NCBI GenBank assembly: GCA_051954955.1
Contig: JBQCHF010000113.1
Span: forward strand, 1-49,534
From: JBQCHF01 sp051954955
Lineage (GTDB): Bacteria > Actinomycetota > Actinomycetes > Motilibacterales > Motilibacteraceae
DNA length: 49,534 bases
Direction of reading: 5' to 3'
Shown: positions 15,613-24,331 of the stretch, in pieces
Layout of the letters: each line of letters begins with the position of its first letter
Position numbering within the stretch: position 1 is the first letter of the stretch
Position numbers and translations under genes: made by a program
The notes under the pieces: generated by a model
What the model saw: only the letters and a program-made list of their open reading frames with translations
Told to the model about the DNA's origin: nothing
Database searches by the model: none

Positions 15613-16865
15613 CCCTGCTGCCCACCCCGCCGGCCGGGCGTGACGACGTCGTCGGCTGGGTCCGCACGCACCTCGGCGACCTCGCGCTGGAGGGGCCCGA
15701 CGGGATCGTCGGCTCCTCGAGGTTCCGCGGCGGCCAGGCCGCCGCCGACGCCGCGCTGGCCGCCTTCGACGTCGCCGGCTACGCCCGCGCCCGCAACGAG
15801 GTGGCGCCGGTGCAGCGCCGTGGCGCCAGCGGCCTGTCCCCGTGGATCCGCCACGGGCTGCTGCCGCTGCGCCGGGTCTGGGACTCCGTCACCGGCGCGC
15901 CCGCACGCGACCGGGACAAGTTCCGCGACGAGCTGCTCTGGCAGGAGTACAGCCGTCATCTCTACGCCCGCCTCGGTCGCGCCACCGCCCGCCCGCTGCG
16001 GCACGAGCCGGCCCGCGGCAGCGGCTGGCGCCACGACGAGCCGTGGCCGCGGGAGATGGCCTGCATGGACCTCGTGGTCGGCGAGCTCGAGCGCGACGGC
16101 TGGCTGGTCAACCAGACCCGGATGTGGCTGGCTGCGCAGTGGTCCGGCCGTGCCGGGGCGGACTGGGCAGCGGGGGAGCAGGAGTTCTTCGCCCACCTGC
16201 TCGACGGCTCCCGGGCGGCCAACCGGGCCGGCTGGCAGTGGACCGTCGGAGCGCTCACCGGCAAGGCCTACGGCTTCTCCCGCTGGCAGGTGGAGAAGCG
16301 AGCGCCGGGCACCTGCGCCGGATGTGCGCTGCGCCGCGCCTGCCCGGTCCAGGACTGGCCCGAGGCCGAGGCGGGCCCGTCGCTGGAGGACGCCGACCCG
16401 CGCCTGCGCCACGACCCCGACGTCGAGGCCACTGCCGGGCCCTCCCAGCCGACCGTCACCGGCGAGCCCGCGGCGGTGTGGCTGACCGCCGAGTCCCTCG
16501 GCCACGACGACCCGGCGCTGCTCGCCCACCCCGAGCTGCCCGCCGTCTTCGTGCTCGACGAGCCGCTGCTGGCCCGGCTCCGCCTGTCCGGCAAGCGGCT
16601 GGTGTTCCTGGCCGAGTGCCTGGCCGACCTCGCCGAGCACCTCTCCGACAACGGGTCGGAGCTGCAGGTGCACCGCGGCGCCCCGGTCGAGGTCCTGGCC
16701 GGCCGTCCGCTGGCCGCCACCTACGCCCCGGTGCCCGGCTGGCGCGACCGGGCCCGCGCCCTCGACGTCGTCGCGGTGCACCCCTGGCCGTGGCTGGTCC
16801 GCCCGCACGCCGGGCCGATCGGCTCGTTCACCGCCTGGTCCCGCCGCGCCGGCCGCCCCCGCTGA
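15609..16865 (+). CDS. Photolyase/cryptochrome-like flavoprotein with permuted domain order
   Basis: In this 418-residue protein, residues 1-235 match the photolyase FAD-binding helical domain (GLSPWIRHGLLPLRRVW, DKFRDELLWQEYSRHLYARL, MACMDLVVGELERDGWLVNQ, NRAGWQWTVGALTGKAYGFS). A CxxC...C motif follows (Cys236, Cys239, Cys245). Residues from about 290 on then look like the photolyase alpha/beta antenna domain (PAVFVLDEPLLARL, KRLVFLAECLADLAEHL, LQVHRGAPVEVLAG), which normally comes first. The GTG overlaps the stop of the DUF2256 gene. It is likely a light-dependent DNA repair or signalling flavoprotein; activity is not proven by sequence. Confidence 0.78.
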   Translation: MTLLPTPPAGRDDVVGWVRTHLGDLALEGPDGIVGSSRFRGGQAAADAALAAFDVAGYARARNEVAPVQRRGASGLSPWIRHGLLPLRRVWDSVTGAPARDRDKFRDELLWQEYSRHLYARLGRATARPLRHEPARGSGWRHDEPWPREMACMDLVVGELERDGWLVNQTRMWLAAQWSGRAGADWAAGEQEFFAHLLDGSRAANRAGWQWTVGALTGKAYGFSRWQVEKRAPGTCAGCALRRACPVQDWPEAEAGPSLEDADPRLRHDPDVEATAGPSQPTVTGEPAAVWLTAESLGHDDPALLAHPELPAVFVLDEPLLARLRLSGKRLVFLAECLADLAEHLSDNGSELQVHRGAPVEVLAGRPLAATYAPVPGWRDRARALDVVAVHPWPWLVRPHAGPIGSFTAWSRRAGRPR

Positions 16866-16886
16866 AGAGTCGGCAGCGATGACGTC

Positions 16887-16931
16887 AGGGTGACCCTCAG
16901 GCACATAGAGGGACTGGGAGTCACCCTCACC
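16887..16931. repeat. Hairpin repeat, copy 2 of 2 (GGGTGAC type)
   Basis: AGGGTGAC (16888-16895) pairs with GTCACCCT (16919-16926). The loop contains CATAGAGGGACTGGG, similar to the loop of the copy at 205-250. It lies between the photolyase-like gene and serA, 22 nt after the former's stop, so termination is a reasonable role. Confidence 0.58.
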
Positions 16932-17066
16932 CCTCGACACCTCCCCCTGAACCGCTCCCGCCGGTCGCCCGCCCGTGACTACGCTGCCGACGTCGTCCGG
17001 CACAGCGTCGTCCCGGAGCGCGGCCCTCGCGGGCGCGCCCGCCGACGCGCCCCCCGGGAGGAACCG

Positions 17067-18671
17067 ATGACCACCGCAGCCGGACGCACCCCCGTCGTCC
17101 TCATCGCCGAGGAGCTCTCCCCGGCCACGCTCGAGGCGCTCGGGCCGGACTTCGACGTCCGCCACTGCGACGGCGCCGACCGCGCCGCCCTGCTGCCCGC
17201 CCTCGCCGACGCCGACGCCCTGCTGGTACGCAGCGCCACCCGGGTGGACGCGGAGGCGATCGCCGCCGCCCCACGGCTCCGCGTGGTGGCCCGGGCCGGC
17301 GTCGGGCTGGACAACGTCGACGTCCCCGCGGCCACCCAGGCCGGCGTGATGGTCGTGAACGCCCCGACGTCCAACATCGTCAGCGCCGCCGAGCTCGCCG
17401 TCGGGCTGATGCTCGCCTGCGCCCGCAACATCTCCCCGGCTCATGCGGCGCTGCGCGAGGGGCGCTGGGCGCGCAGCCGCTACACCGGCGCCGAGCTCTA
17501 CGAGAAGGTGCTCGGCGTCGTCGGCCTCGGCCGCATCGGCGTGCTGGTGGCGCAGCGGCTGGCCGCGTTCGGCATGAAGGTGATCGCCTACGACCCCTAC
17601 GTGCAGCCCGGGCGCGCCGCGCAGCTGGGCGTGCGGCTGGTGAGCCTGGACGACCTGCTCGCCGAGGCCGACTTCATCACCGTGCACCTGCCCAAGACCC
17701 CGGAGACGGTGGGGCTCATCGGCGAGGACGCGCTGCGGAGGGTCAAGCCCGGCGTGCGGATCGTCAACGCCGCGCGGGGCGGGATCGTGGACGAGGCGGC
17801 GCTCTACGCGGCGCTCAAGGAGGGCCGGGTCGCCGGCGCCGGGCTCGACGTGTTCAGCAGCGAGCCGTGCACCGACTCGCCGCTGTTCGAGCTGGACACC
17901 GTGGTCGCCACCCCGCACCTGGGCGCCTCCACCGACGAGGCCCAGGAGCGGGCCGGCATCGCGGTGGCCCGCTCGGTGCGTCTGGCGCTGGCCGGCGAGC
18001 TGGTGCCCGACGCGGTGAACGTGCGCGGCGGAATCATCGCCGAGGACGTGCGCCCGGGGCTGCCGCTGGCCGAGAAGCTGGGCCGCATCTTCACGGCGCT
18101 GGCCGGGGGAGTGGCCCAGCAGCTCGACGTCGAGGTGCGCGGCGAGATCACCGTGCACGACGTCAAGGTGCTCGAGCTCGCGGCGCTCAAGGGCGTCTTC
18201 GCCGACGTCGTGGAGGAGCAGGTCTCCTACGTGAACGCGCCGGTGCTCGCCGCCGAGCGAGGCCTGGAGGTGCGCCTCTCCACCGACGTCGACGCCGGCG
18301 ACCACCGCAACCTGGTCACCCTGCGCGGGGCCCTGGCCGACGGCACGGTGGTGTCGGTCTCCGGCACGCTGTCCGGGCCCAAGCACCTGGAGAAGCTGGT
18401 CGAGGTGGACGGGCTCGACGTCGACCTCGCGCCCGCCGAGCACATGGCGTTCCTGCGCTACGAGGACCGGCCCGGCGTCGTCGGCACGCTCGGGCGGATC
18501 CTCGGTGACGCCGGCATCAACATCGGCGGCATGCAGGTCGCTCGCGACGCCAAGGGCGGCCACGCGCTGGTGGCCCTCACCGTGGACACCGCGGTGCCAG
18601 CCGCCGTGCTGGCGGAGATCGTCGCCGAGGTGGGCGCCTCGTCGGGCCGGGTCGTCGACCTCGTGGACTAG
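17067..18671 (+). CDS. serA: D-3-phosphoglycerate dehydrogenase (long, ACT-containing form)
   Basis: The 534-residue protein catalyses the first committed step of serine synthesis. The order is substrate domain, NAD domain (VVGLGRIGVLVAQRL with the glycine motif from residue 153; NAARGGIVDEAAL; TPHLGAST), intervening allosteric-substrate-binding domain, and C-terminal ACT domain (FLRYEDRPGVVGTLGRILGD, about 460-534). This is the type-1 architecture of mycobacteria and relatives, usually regulated by serine. GGGAGGAACCG precedes the ATG. TACGCT at 16980-16985 could be the -10 box, with a leader of about 75 nt. Confidence 0.96.
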   Translation: MTTAAGRTPVVLIAEELSPATLEALGPDFDVRHCDGADRAALLPALADADALLVRSATRVDAEAIAAAPRLRVVARAGVGLDNVDVPAATQAGVMVVNAPTSNIVSAAELAVGLMLACARNISPAHAALREGRWARSRYTGAELYEKVLGVVGLGRIGVLVAQRLAAFGMKVIAYDPYVQPGRAAQLGVRLVSLDDLLAEADFITVHLPKTPETVGLIGEDALRRVKPGVRIVNAARGGIVDEAALYAALKEGRVAGAGLDVFSSEPCTDSPLFELDTVVATPHLGASTDEAQERAGIAVARSVRLALAGELVPDAVNVRGGIIAEDVRPGLPLAEKLGRIFTALAGGVAQQLDVEVRGEITVHDVKVLELAALKGVFADVVEEQVSYVNAPVLAAERGLEVRLSTDVDAGDHRNLVTLRGALADGTVVSVSGTLSGPKHLEKLVEVDGLDVDLAPAEHMAFLRYEDRPGVVGTLGRILGDAGINIGGMQVARDAKGGHALVALTVDTAVPAAVLAEIVAEVGASSGRVVDLVD

Positions 18672-18693
18672 CATCTCGTATCGCAAGACGGGT

Positions 18694-18766
18694 ATCCCGA
18701 GAAGCGGGACCGTCGACCTACCGTGGGCAGACCCCGGACAGGCCGGGGTCGTGGCGCTCGAGCCAC
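18694..18766 (+). terminator. Three successive hairpins after serA
   Basis: TCCCG/CGGGA (18694-18708), GACCCCGG/CCGGGGTC (18730-18737 with 18743-18750) and GTGGC/GCCAC (18751-18766) follow one another within 75 nt. None has a T-tract. They could end serA transcription or form a structured leader for the tiny frame at 18788. Confidence 0.45.
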
Positions 18767-18787
18767 GCGCACCGCACGGGGCAGACC

Positions 18788-18889
18788 ATGGCCGACCACG
18801 ACGACCGCACCGCCGAGACCGACGCCGCGAGCCAGGCGCTGCAGCGCGCCCTCGACCACCGCGACGGCGGCGGCGCCCCGCGCGACTGA
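18788..18889 (+). CDS. Possible 33-residue acidic small protein
   Basis: An ATG frame encodes a 33-residue charged peptide (MADHDDRTAETDAASQALQR and a Gly-rich, acidic end). It has only weak ribosome-binding sequence (GGGGCAG). It lies between the serA 3' hairpins and the convergent gene ending at 18922. I recognise no family. It could be a chance frame in GC-rich DNA. Confidence 0.25.
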   Translation: MADHDDRTAETDAASQALQRALDHRDGGGAPRD

Positions 18890-18921
18890 GGTCGCGCGGC
18901 GAGCACCGCCGCCCTTGCTGC

Positions 18922-20574
18922 TCAGTACGGCAGGTTTCCTGGGCCCGTCGTCACCTGGCCAGCGGCAAGCGCCTTCTGTGCGGCAGCGACCATCGAGTCC
19001 GACGTGACGTCGGAGGTGCCGAGGACGACCAGGGGGTCGACCAGCGGTGCGTGCGCCGTCAGCGCCTGCGCGGTGGCTGATGGCAGGCTCGTCGGGCGAG
19101 TGAGCAGCACCGGGGCGAGCGTGCTGCCCACCAGGGCGTCGGGGAAGCTCTCCCCGCTGGCCAGGGCGATCAGGGGCCGATCGAAGGTGCTTTGGGCCAG
19201 GGCCAGCGCGCTGGTGGCGTAGCGGTCCGCGCCGACCAGGTCGACGAAACTGTACGACCGCCGTGGCAGCGTGGCGGCCGCCGCTGCGGCCGACCCGCCG
19301 ACCGCCCAGTGCGGGTCGATGGGTGAGGACTGAGCGACGTAGGCCGCAGTGACTGCCGGAACCTTGCGGCCGAAGGTGTAGAGAACCGGCTCGCCGAGTC
19401 GCGAACCGGAGATGGCGTCGGGGAAGTTGGTGCCGTCGACCAGCGTGACGCCGCAGTAGGGAAACGAGTACTCACCACCGCATCTGCCGTCGCGCATGTG
19501 CGAGGCGACCGCGACCGCCGTCTGGAAACGGTCGGCGCCCCCGTAGCGCAGCGTGGTGAACCCGAGGCTCTTCACCTGAGTGTCCACGGTGGCGCTGAGC
19601 GCACCAGTGCCGCCCAGCAGGATCACCTGACCCCCGCTCTTCACGTGCTGGCGCAGGAACGAGGCGACCCGGGCGTCGAGGCCGCCGGTCGGGTTGAGCA
19701 GCAGCGGCGCCTGCTTGGCCTGCGCCAGGCCCGAGCCCACCACACTGTCCGGGAAGGCTGCCGACCCGGCCAGGATCGCTGTGCTCACCCGCCCCGGTGC
19801 CACGTGCGAGGCGACGGCGAGCGCCGTGGCGATGCGGTCGCGCCCGCCGAGCCGGACCGCCGGCGAGCCGCCGGGCTCGGTGGCGCGGAAGATGTCGATG
19901 GTGCCGCTCGACAAGCTCTGTCCCTCGGTCGCGGTAGGCAAGGTGCCCACTGCGCCGTCCTTCGCCTGCAGACCGAGGCGGAGCACCGTGGGGCACACGG
20001 CCGCGAGGTCGTGCAGGACCGTCTGCTGGCCCGCGGGGAACGCCACGGAGCCAGATCCGGGACCCGTGGTGCCGTCGCTGTGGACGTCGCGGTCGAGGAC
20101 GACGCTCGCGCCGCCGTTGAGGTAGTACGAGCCGACCAGTGTCGCCCGCACCTCGCCACCTGAGGCTGAACCGTTGCCGTCCAGGTCCGCGACCAGCTGA
20201 GTGACGACGTGGTCCGGCCGCAGGTCGCTGGCGTAGAAGTCCACGTTGGCCGTCGTGACGCCGGCAGGAGGCTGTGTCATCACCGTGATCCGATCACCGG
20301 CGGAGGGGGCGCTGAGCCGGAGCCCGCCGACCTGCCCCAGACCGGCAGGCGGAACGAACGAGTAGGCGCCCTGCCCCTTCTGGTCACCGGGCAGGACGAA
20401 CCACCGCGTCGACGGCGCCGACGAGATGGCCGGGTCCCATGGCGCGAGGTCGGCGGGGGCCACCGAACGGAGGGTGAGGGTGGGGGTGCTCGTAGCGGCC
20501 GCGGGGACGACGGCGGTGGGCACCACCAGCGCGGCCAGGCCGCCGGCGAGGAGGGCGGGACGGAATCGCATCAC
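18922..20574 (-). CDS. Secreted cell-wall-binding repeat (CWB2) protein
   Basis: The 550-residue protein begins with a signal peptide (basic MRFRP, hydrophobic LLAGGLAALVVPTAVVPAAA). An N-terminal beta-rich domain of about 220 residues follows, then about three cell-wall-binding type 2 repeats. These are recognised by RLGGRDRIATALAVASH, AILAGSAAFPDSVVGSGLA, LRYGGADRFQTAVAVASH, LVDGTNFPDAISGSRL, LVGADRYATSALALA and ALASGESFPDALVGS. The repeats probably attach it to the cell wall; the N-terminal part, which contains VADLDGNGSASGG, may be the functional domain. The GTG at 20574 fits the 6-nt spacing to TAGTCT (20581-20586, minus strand); ATG at 20571 is the alternative. Confidence 0.85.
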   Translation of the reverse strand: MMRFRPALLAGGLAALVVPTAVVPAAATSTPTLTLRSVAPADLAPWDPAISSAPSTRWFVLPGDQKGQGAYSFVPPAGLGQVGGLRLSAPSAGDRITVMTQPPAGVTTANVDFYASDLRPDHVVTQLVADLDGNGSASGGEVRATLVGSYYLNGGASVVLDRDVHSDGTTGPGSGSVAFPAGQQTVLHDLAAVCPTVLRLGLQAKDGAVGTLPTATEGQSLSSGTIDIFRATEPGGSPAVRLGGRDRIATALAVASHVAPGRVSTAILAGSAAFPDSVVGSGLAQAKQAPLLLNPTGGLDARVASFLRQHVKSGGQVILLGGTGALSATVDTQVKSLGFTTLRYGGADRFQTAVAVASHMRDGRCGGEYSFPYCGVTLVDGTNFPDAISGSRLGEPVLYTFGRKVPAVTAAYVAQSSPIDPHWAVGGSAAAAAATLPRRSYSFVDLVGADRYATSALALAQSTFDRPLIALASGESFPDALVGSTLAPVLLTRPTSLPSATAQALTAHAPLVDPLVVLGTSDVTSDSMVAAAQKALAAGQVTTGPGNLPY

Positions 20575-20659
20575 CCGCGCAGACTATTGCGTTTGGCACC
20601 ATTCGCGAGGGGTGAGTCACTGTTCTCTCGAGGGCAGCTCAGCCCTATCCTCGCCCGCC

Positions 20660-21589
20660 ATGACGACTGAGCTGTCCGAGGACTTCGCCCCCACCTCCGA
20701 GGGCTACGCCGACTTCGAGGGCCACCGCACCTGGTACCGCGTCGACGGCGAGCTGCGCCCGGGCGCCACCGACGGCCCGGCGCCGCTGGTCGTGCTGCAC
20801 GGGGGCCCGGGGGCCACCCACGACTACCTGCTGCCGCTCGCCGATGTCGCCCGCGACGGCCGGGCCGTGGTGCTCTACGACCAGCTCGGCAACGGCAAGA
20901 GCACGCACCTGCCCGAGCGCGGTGCCGATTTCTGGACCGTCGACCTGTTCGTGCGCGAGCTGGCCAACCTGCTCGAGCACCTCGGCATCGCCGACCGCTA
21001 CCACGTGCTCGGCCAGTCCTGGGGCGGCTTCCTGGCCCAGGAGCACGCCTTCACCCAGCCGGCCGGGCTGCGCTCGCTGGTGCTGAGCAACACCGCCGCC
21101 TCGTTCCCGGACTTCGTCGCCGAGGCCAACCGGCTGCGCCAGGACCTGCCCCCGGGCGTCGACGACACCCTGCGCAAGCACGAAGAGGCCGGCACCACCG
21201 ACGACCCGGAGTACGCCGAGGCGTGCACGGTCTTCTACCAGCGCCACCTGTGCCGGCTGGACCCGTGGCCGGCCGGGGTCTCCGAGGGCCTGGCCAAGCT
21301 CGACGAGGACCCGACCGTCTACCACACCATGAACGGCCCCTCGGAGTTCCACGTCATCGGCTCGATCCGCGACTGGCAGAGCAAGGACCGCCTCCACCTC
21401 ATCGACGTCCCCACCCTGCTGCTCTCCGGCCGCCACGACGAGGCCACCCCCGCACTGCAGGAGCCGCTCAAGGCCGGCATCGCGCGGACCGAGCAGCAGA
21501 TCTTCGAGGAGTCCAGCCACCTGCCCATGTGGGAGGAGCGCGAGGCCTACGCCGCGGCCGTCACCGCCTGGCTGGCGCGGCACGACTGA
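20660..21589 (+). CDS. Proline iminopeptidase-family alpha/beta hydrolase
   Basis: The 309-residue protein carries the family marks HGGPG (oxyanion loop), DQLGNGKS, and the nucleophile elbow GQSWGG with Ser120. Asp260 (SGRHDEATP) and His287 (SSHLPMWEER) complete the triad. Enzymes of this type release N-terminal proline or hydrolyse L-amino-acid amides; which one applies cannot be told. There is no signal peptide, so it is cytosolic. TATCCT (20646-20651) ends 8 nt before the ATG. It is divergent from the CWB2 gene, and the two -10 boxes lie about 60 bp apart. Confidence 0.9.
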   Translation: MTTELSEDFAPTSEGYADFEGHRTWYRVDGELRPGATDGPAPLVVLHGGPGATHDYLLPLADVARDGRAVVLYDQLGNGKSTHLPERGADFWTVDLFVRELANLLEHLGIADRYHVLGQSWGGFLAQEHAFTQPAGLRSLVLSNTAASFPDFVAEANRLRQDLPPGVDDTLRKHEEAGTTDDPEYAEACTVFYQRHLCRLDPWPAGVSEGLAKLDEDPTVYHTMNGPSEFHVIGSIRDWQSKDRLHLIDVPTLLLSGRHDEATPALQEPLKAGIARTEQQIFEESSHLPMWEEREAYAAAVTAWLARHD

Positions 21590-21628
21590 GCACGGTCTGC
21601 GTGAGGGGACCCCTGACGTGATCCGAAA

Positions 21629-21712
21629 CGCATGGGTGGTCCACCCATGCGGATCGCTCGCATGGGTGGACCACCGATAGGCATAGATGCATATGGGTGT
21701 GACACCGATGCG
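21629..21712. repeat. Three tandem palindromic boxes (GCATGGGTGGNCCACC), ~30-bp period
   Basis: CGCATGGGTGG-T-CCACCCATGCG (21629-21651) is a perfect palindrome with 11-bp arms. Its left half plus centre recurs at 21659 (CGCATGGGTGGACCACCGAT), and a looser third copy follows at 21690 (CATATGGGTGTGACACCGAT). ATGGGTG starts at 21632, 21662 and 21693, about three helix turns apart. The array lies between the hydrolase gene and the MFS gene, about 160 bp before the MFS start. It could be an operator array or a set of small stem-loops. Confidence 0.65.
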
Positions 21713-21873
21713 ACCGCACAGCCCGCACCCGGCCGGGGGACCCGGCCCGCCGCCGCCGTCACCAGCGCCGTTGACCGTGCCCGGGCAGAACCGGCGGCGG
21801 GAAGTGCTCTGAGGGCGTACGGACACCGACCCCCCATTCCCTCGCCGCCGCGGACCGAGCACACTCCTCACCC

Positions 21874-23100
21874 GTGACGACGACGTCCGCCCGCGCCGCG
21901 ACCAGCGAGCGCAGCCCCACCCGCCAGCTCCTGCTGGTCGGGCTGGCGCAGGTCCTGGCCATGGGCACCTGGTTCGCCGCCTCCGCCGCAGCGCCGGCGC
22001 TGCGCCAGCAGTGGCATCTCTCCTCGGCGCAGGCGACGATGCTCACCACCGCGGTGCAGCTCGGCTTCGTCGTCGGCGCCCTCACCTCGGCCGCGCTCAA
22101 CCTGCCCGACGTCGTCCACCCGCCCAAGCTTGCGGCGGTCAGCGCGCTGGTCGCGGCCGCCACCACCGCCGCGCTGCCGCTCCTGGCGCACGGGGTGGCC
22201 GCGGCCGTCCCGCTGCGCTTCCTCACCGGGCTGGCGCTGGCTGGGGTCTACCCGGTGGGCCTGAAGCTGGCCAGCAGCTGGTTCCTCGAGGGGCGCGGCG
22301 CGGCGCTGGGGCTGGTCGTCGGGGCGCTCACCCTGGGCAGCACGCTGCCGCACCTGATCGGCGGATCCCTGGGCTCGGCCTGGCGCGAGGGGCTGTGGGT
22401 GGCCGCCGCGCTGGCCGCCCTGGCCGCGCTCATCCTCACCCGCACCGAGGTCGGCCCCTATGCATCGAGGTCCACCGGCCTGCACCCGCGCGTGGTGCTG
22501 GGGCTGGTCCGCGACCGTGGTCCGCGGCTGGCCAACCTCGGCTACGTCGGGCACATGTGGGAGCTCTACGCGGTGTGGACGTGGCTGCCCACGTTCCTGG
22601 CTGCCAGCTTCGCCGCGCGCGGCGTCGACGTCGCGGCGCCGGTGCGCGCGCTGCTGGCGTTCCTGGCGCTGGGGGCGTGCGGGGCGGCCGGCTGCGTGCT
22701 CGGCGGACGCCTCGGCGACCGCTGGGGGAGGGCGCGGTTCGCCGCCGGTGCCATGGTCGTGAGCGGGGCGTGCTGCCTGCTGGCCGCCGTCGCCTTCGGG
22801 CGCTCCCCGCTGGTGCTGGTGCCGGTGCTGCTCGTGTGGGGCACCGCGGTCATCGCCGACTCGGCCATGTTCTCCACCTGCACCACCTCGGTGGTGGACA
22901 GCCACTACCTCGGCACCGCGCTGGCGTTCCAGACCTCGGTCGGCTTCCTGGTCAGCGCCGTCACCATCCAGGTGACGCCGCTGGTCGCCGACGCCCGCGG
23001 CTGGCCGTTCGCCGTCGCCAGCCTCGCCGCCGGGCCGCTGCTGGGCGCCCTGGCCATGCTGCGCCTCACCCCGCTGCTGCCGGAGCACGCTCCGGCCTAA
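21874..23100 (+). CDS. MFS transporter
   Basis: The 408-residue protein has about 12 hydrophobic helices with the two-halves layout of the major facilitator superfamily. The charged GGRLGDRWGRARFA stretch in the middle is the classical loop 2/3-type signature. The N-terminal half contains GTWFAASAAAPALRQQW, as seen in YcaD/CynX-like carriers. The substrate is unknown. The GTG start is supported by CACACT (21860-21865), 8 nt upstream, but weakly. A three-box palindromic array lies in the upstream gap and might control it. Confidence 0.85.
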   Translation: MTTTSARAATSERSPTRQLLLVGLAQVLAMGTWFAASAAAPALRQQWHLSSAQATMLTTAVQLGFVVGALTSAALNLPDVVHPPKLAAVSALVAAATTAALPLLAHGVAAAVPLRFLTGLALAGVYPVGLKLASSWFLEGRGAALGLVVGALTLGSTLPHLIGGSLGSAWREGLWVAAALAALAALILTRTEVGPYASRSTGLHPRVVLGLVRDRGPRLANLGYVGHMWELYAVWTWLPTFLAASFAARGVDVAAPVRALLAFLALGACGAAGCVLGGRLGDRWGRARFAAGAMVVSGACCLLAAVAFGRSPLVLVPVLLVWGTAVIADSAMFSTCTTSVVDSHYLGTALAFQTSVGFLVSAVTIQVTPLVADARGWPFAVASLAAGPLLGALAMLRLTPLLPEHAPA

Positions 23101-23157
23101 CGTCCGGCATCCGGGACGGCGTGGCCGCATGCTGGACAGCGACCTAGGCTCCCCGGC

Positions 23158-24201
23158 ATGGCGCGCGACATCAAGCTGGCAGTGGTGGCAGGCGACGGCA
23201 TCGGCCCGGAGGTCGTGGCCGAGGGCCTGAAGGTGCTCGAGGCGGTGCTCCCGCAGCACGACGCCAAGGTCGAGGCCACCGAGTACGACCTCGGCGCCCG
23301 GCGCTGGCACGCCACCGGCGAGACGTTGCCGGACACCGTGCTGGCCGAGCTGCGCGGCCACGACGCCATCCTGCTCGGCGCTGTCGGCGACCCGGGCGTG
23401 CCCAGCGGCGTGCTCGAGCGCGGTCTGCTGCTGCGCCTGCGCTTCGAGCTCGACCACTACGTCAACCTGCGCCCGTCCCGGCTCTACCCCGGCGTCACCG
23501 GGCCGCTGGCCGGCGACAAGGACATCGACTTCGTCGTGGTCCGCGAGGGCACCGAGGGCCCCTACGTCGGCAACGGCGGCGCGCTGCGGGTCGGCACGCC
23601 GCACGAGATCGCCACCGAGGTGAGCGTCAACACCGCGTTCGGCGTCGAGCGCGTGGTCCGCGACGCGTTCCGCCGCGCGCAGGCCCGCCCGCGCCGCAAG
23701 CTCACGCTGGTGCACAAGAACAACGTGCTCGTGCACGCCGGGCATCTGTGGGCCCGCACGGTCGCCCGGGTGGCCGAGGAGTTCCCCGAGGTCACGACCG
23801 ACTACCTGCACGTCGACGCCGCCACGATCTTCCTGGTCACCCAGCCCGAGCGCTTCGACGTCGTCGTCACCGACAACCTCTTCGGCGACATCCTCACCGA
23901 CCTGGCCGCCGCCGTCACCGGCGGCATCGGCCTGGCCGCCAGCGGCAACGTGAACCCGGACCGCACCGCCCCGAGCATGTTCGAGCCGGTGCACGGCAGC
24001 GCCCCGGACATCGCCGGCCAGCAGAAGGCCGACCCGACCGCCACCGTGCTCAGCGTGGCGATGCTGCTCGAGCACCTCGGTCTGGACTCCGCCGCCCGCC
24101 AGGTGGAGGACGCCGTCGCCGCCGACCTCGCCGAGCGCGGCACCGCCCAGCGCACGACGTCGCAGATCGGCGACGCGCTGGCCGCACGCGTCGCCGGCTG
24201 A
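23158..24201 (+). CDS. leuB: 3-isopropylmalate dehydrogenase
   Basis: The 347-residue protein belongs to the isocitrate/isopropylmalate dehydrogenase family (GDGIGPEVVAEGLKVLEAV). The substrate-binding helix LERGLLLRLRFELDHYVNLRP is of the LeuB type. The metal-binding TDNLFGDILTDLAAAVTGG and the NAD-specific end region VHGSAPDIAGQQKADPTA are both present. It oxidises 3-isopropylmalate to 2-ketoisocaproate in leucine synthesis. TAGGCT (23145-23150) ends 7 nt before the ATG and there is no Shine-Dalgarno, so it is probably leaderless. No leuA or leuCD is in the window. Confidence 0.95.
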   Translation: MARDIKLAVVAGDGIGPEVVAEGLKVLEAVLPQHDAKVEATEYDLGARRWHATGETLPDTVLAELRGHDAILLGAVGDPGVPSGVLERGLLLRLRFELDHYVNLRPSRLYPGVTGPLAGDKDIDFVVVREGTEGPYVGNGGALRVGTPHEIATEVSVNTAFGVERVVRDAFRRAQARPRRKLTLVHKNNVLVHAGHLWARTVARVAEEFPEVTTDYLHVDAATIFLVTQPERFDVVVTDNLFGDILTDLAAAVTGGIGLAASGNVNPDRTAPSMFEPVHGSAPDIAGQQKADPTATVLSVAMLLEHLGLDSAARQVEDAVAADLAERGTAQRTTSQIGDALAARVAG

Positions 24202-24250
24202 GCCGGACCGGCTGATCCGAGCCGCTCTGACCTGACCGGGGGCGGCCCGC

Positions 24251-24286
24251 TTCGGAACGATCACTCCATAGAGAGATCGTTCCGAA
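24251..24286. repeat. GATC-type palindrome, short form (copy 3)
   Basis: TTCGGAACGATC (24251-24262) pairs perfectly with GATCGTTCCGAA (24275-24286) around a 12-nt loop with an inner CTC/GAG. It shares the GGAACGATCAC edge of the longer repeats but lacks the GAATT hairpin. It lies between leuB and murT and may terminate leuB. Confidence 0.7.
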
Positions 24287-24331
24287 CGGGACTGGGACGG
24301 TCCGGCCGCACGCCTCGGACATACTGGGCGC

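Noticed and set aside
21752..21780. GCCGTCACCAGCGCC string shared by gaps at 21.7 kb and 43.3 kb, with a looser form near 304
   Set aside because: It is short and made of common GC-rich words; without a genome count I cannot separate it from chance.
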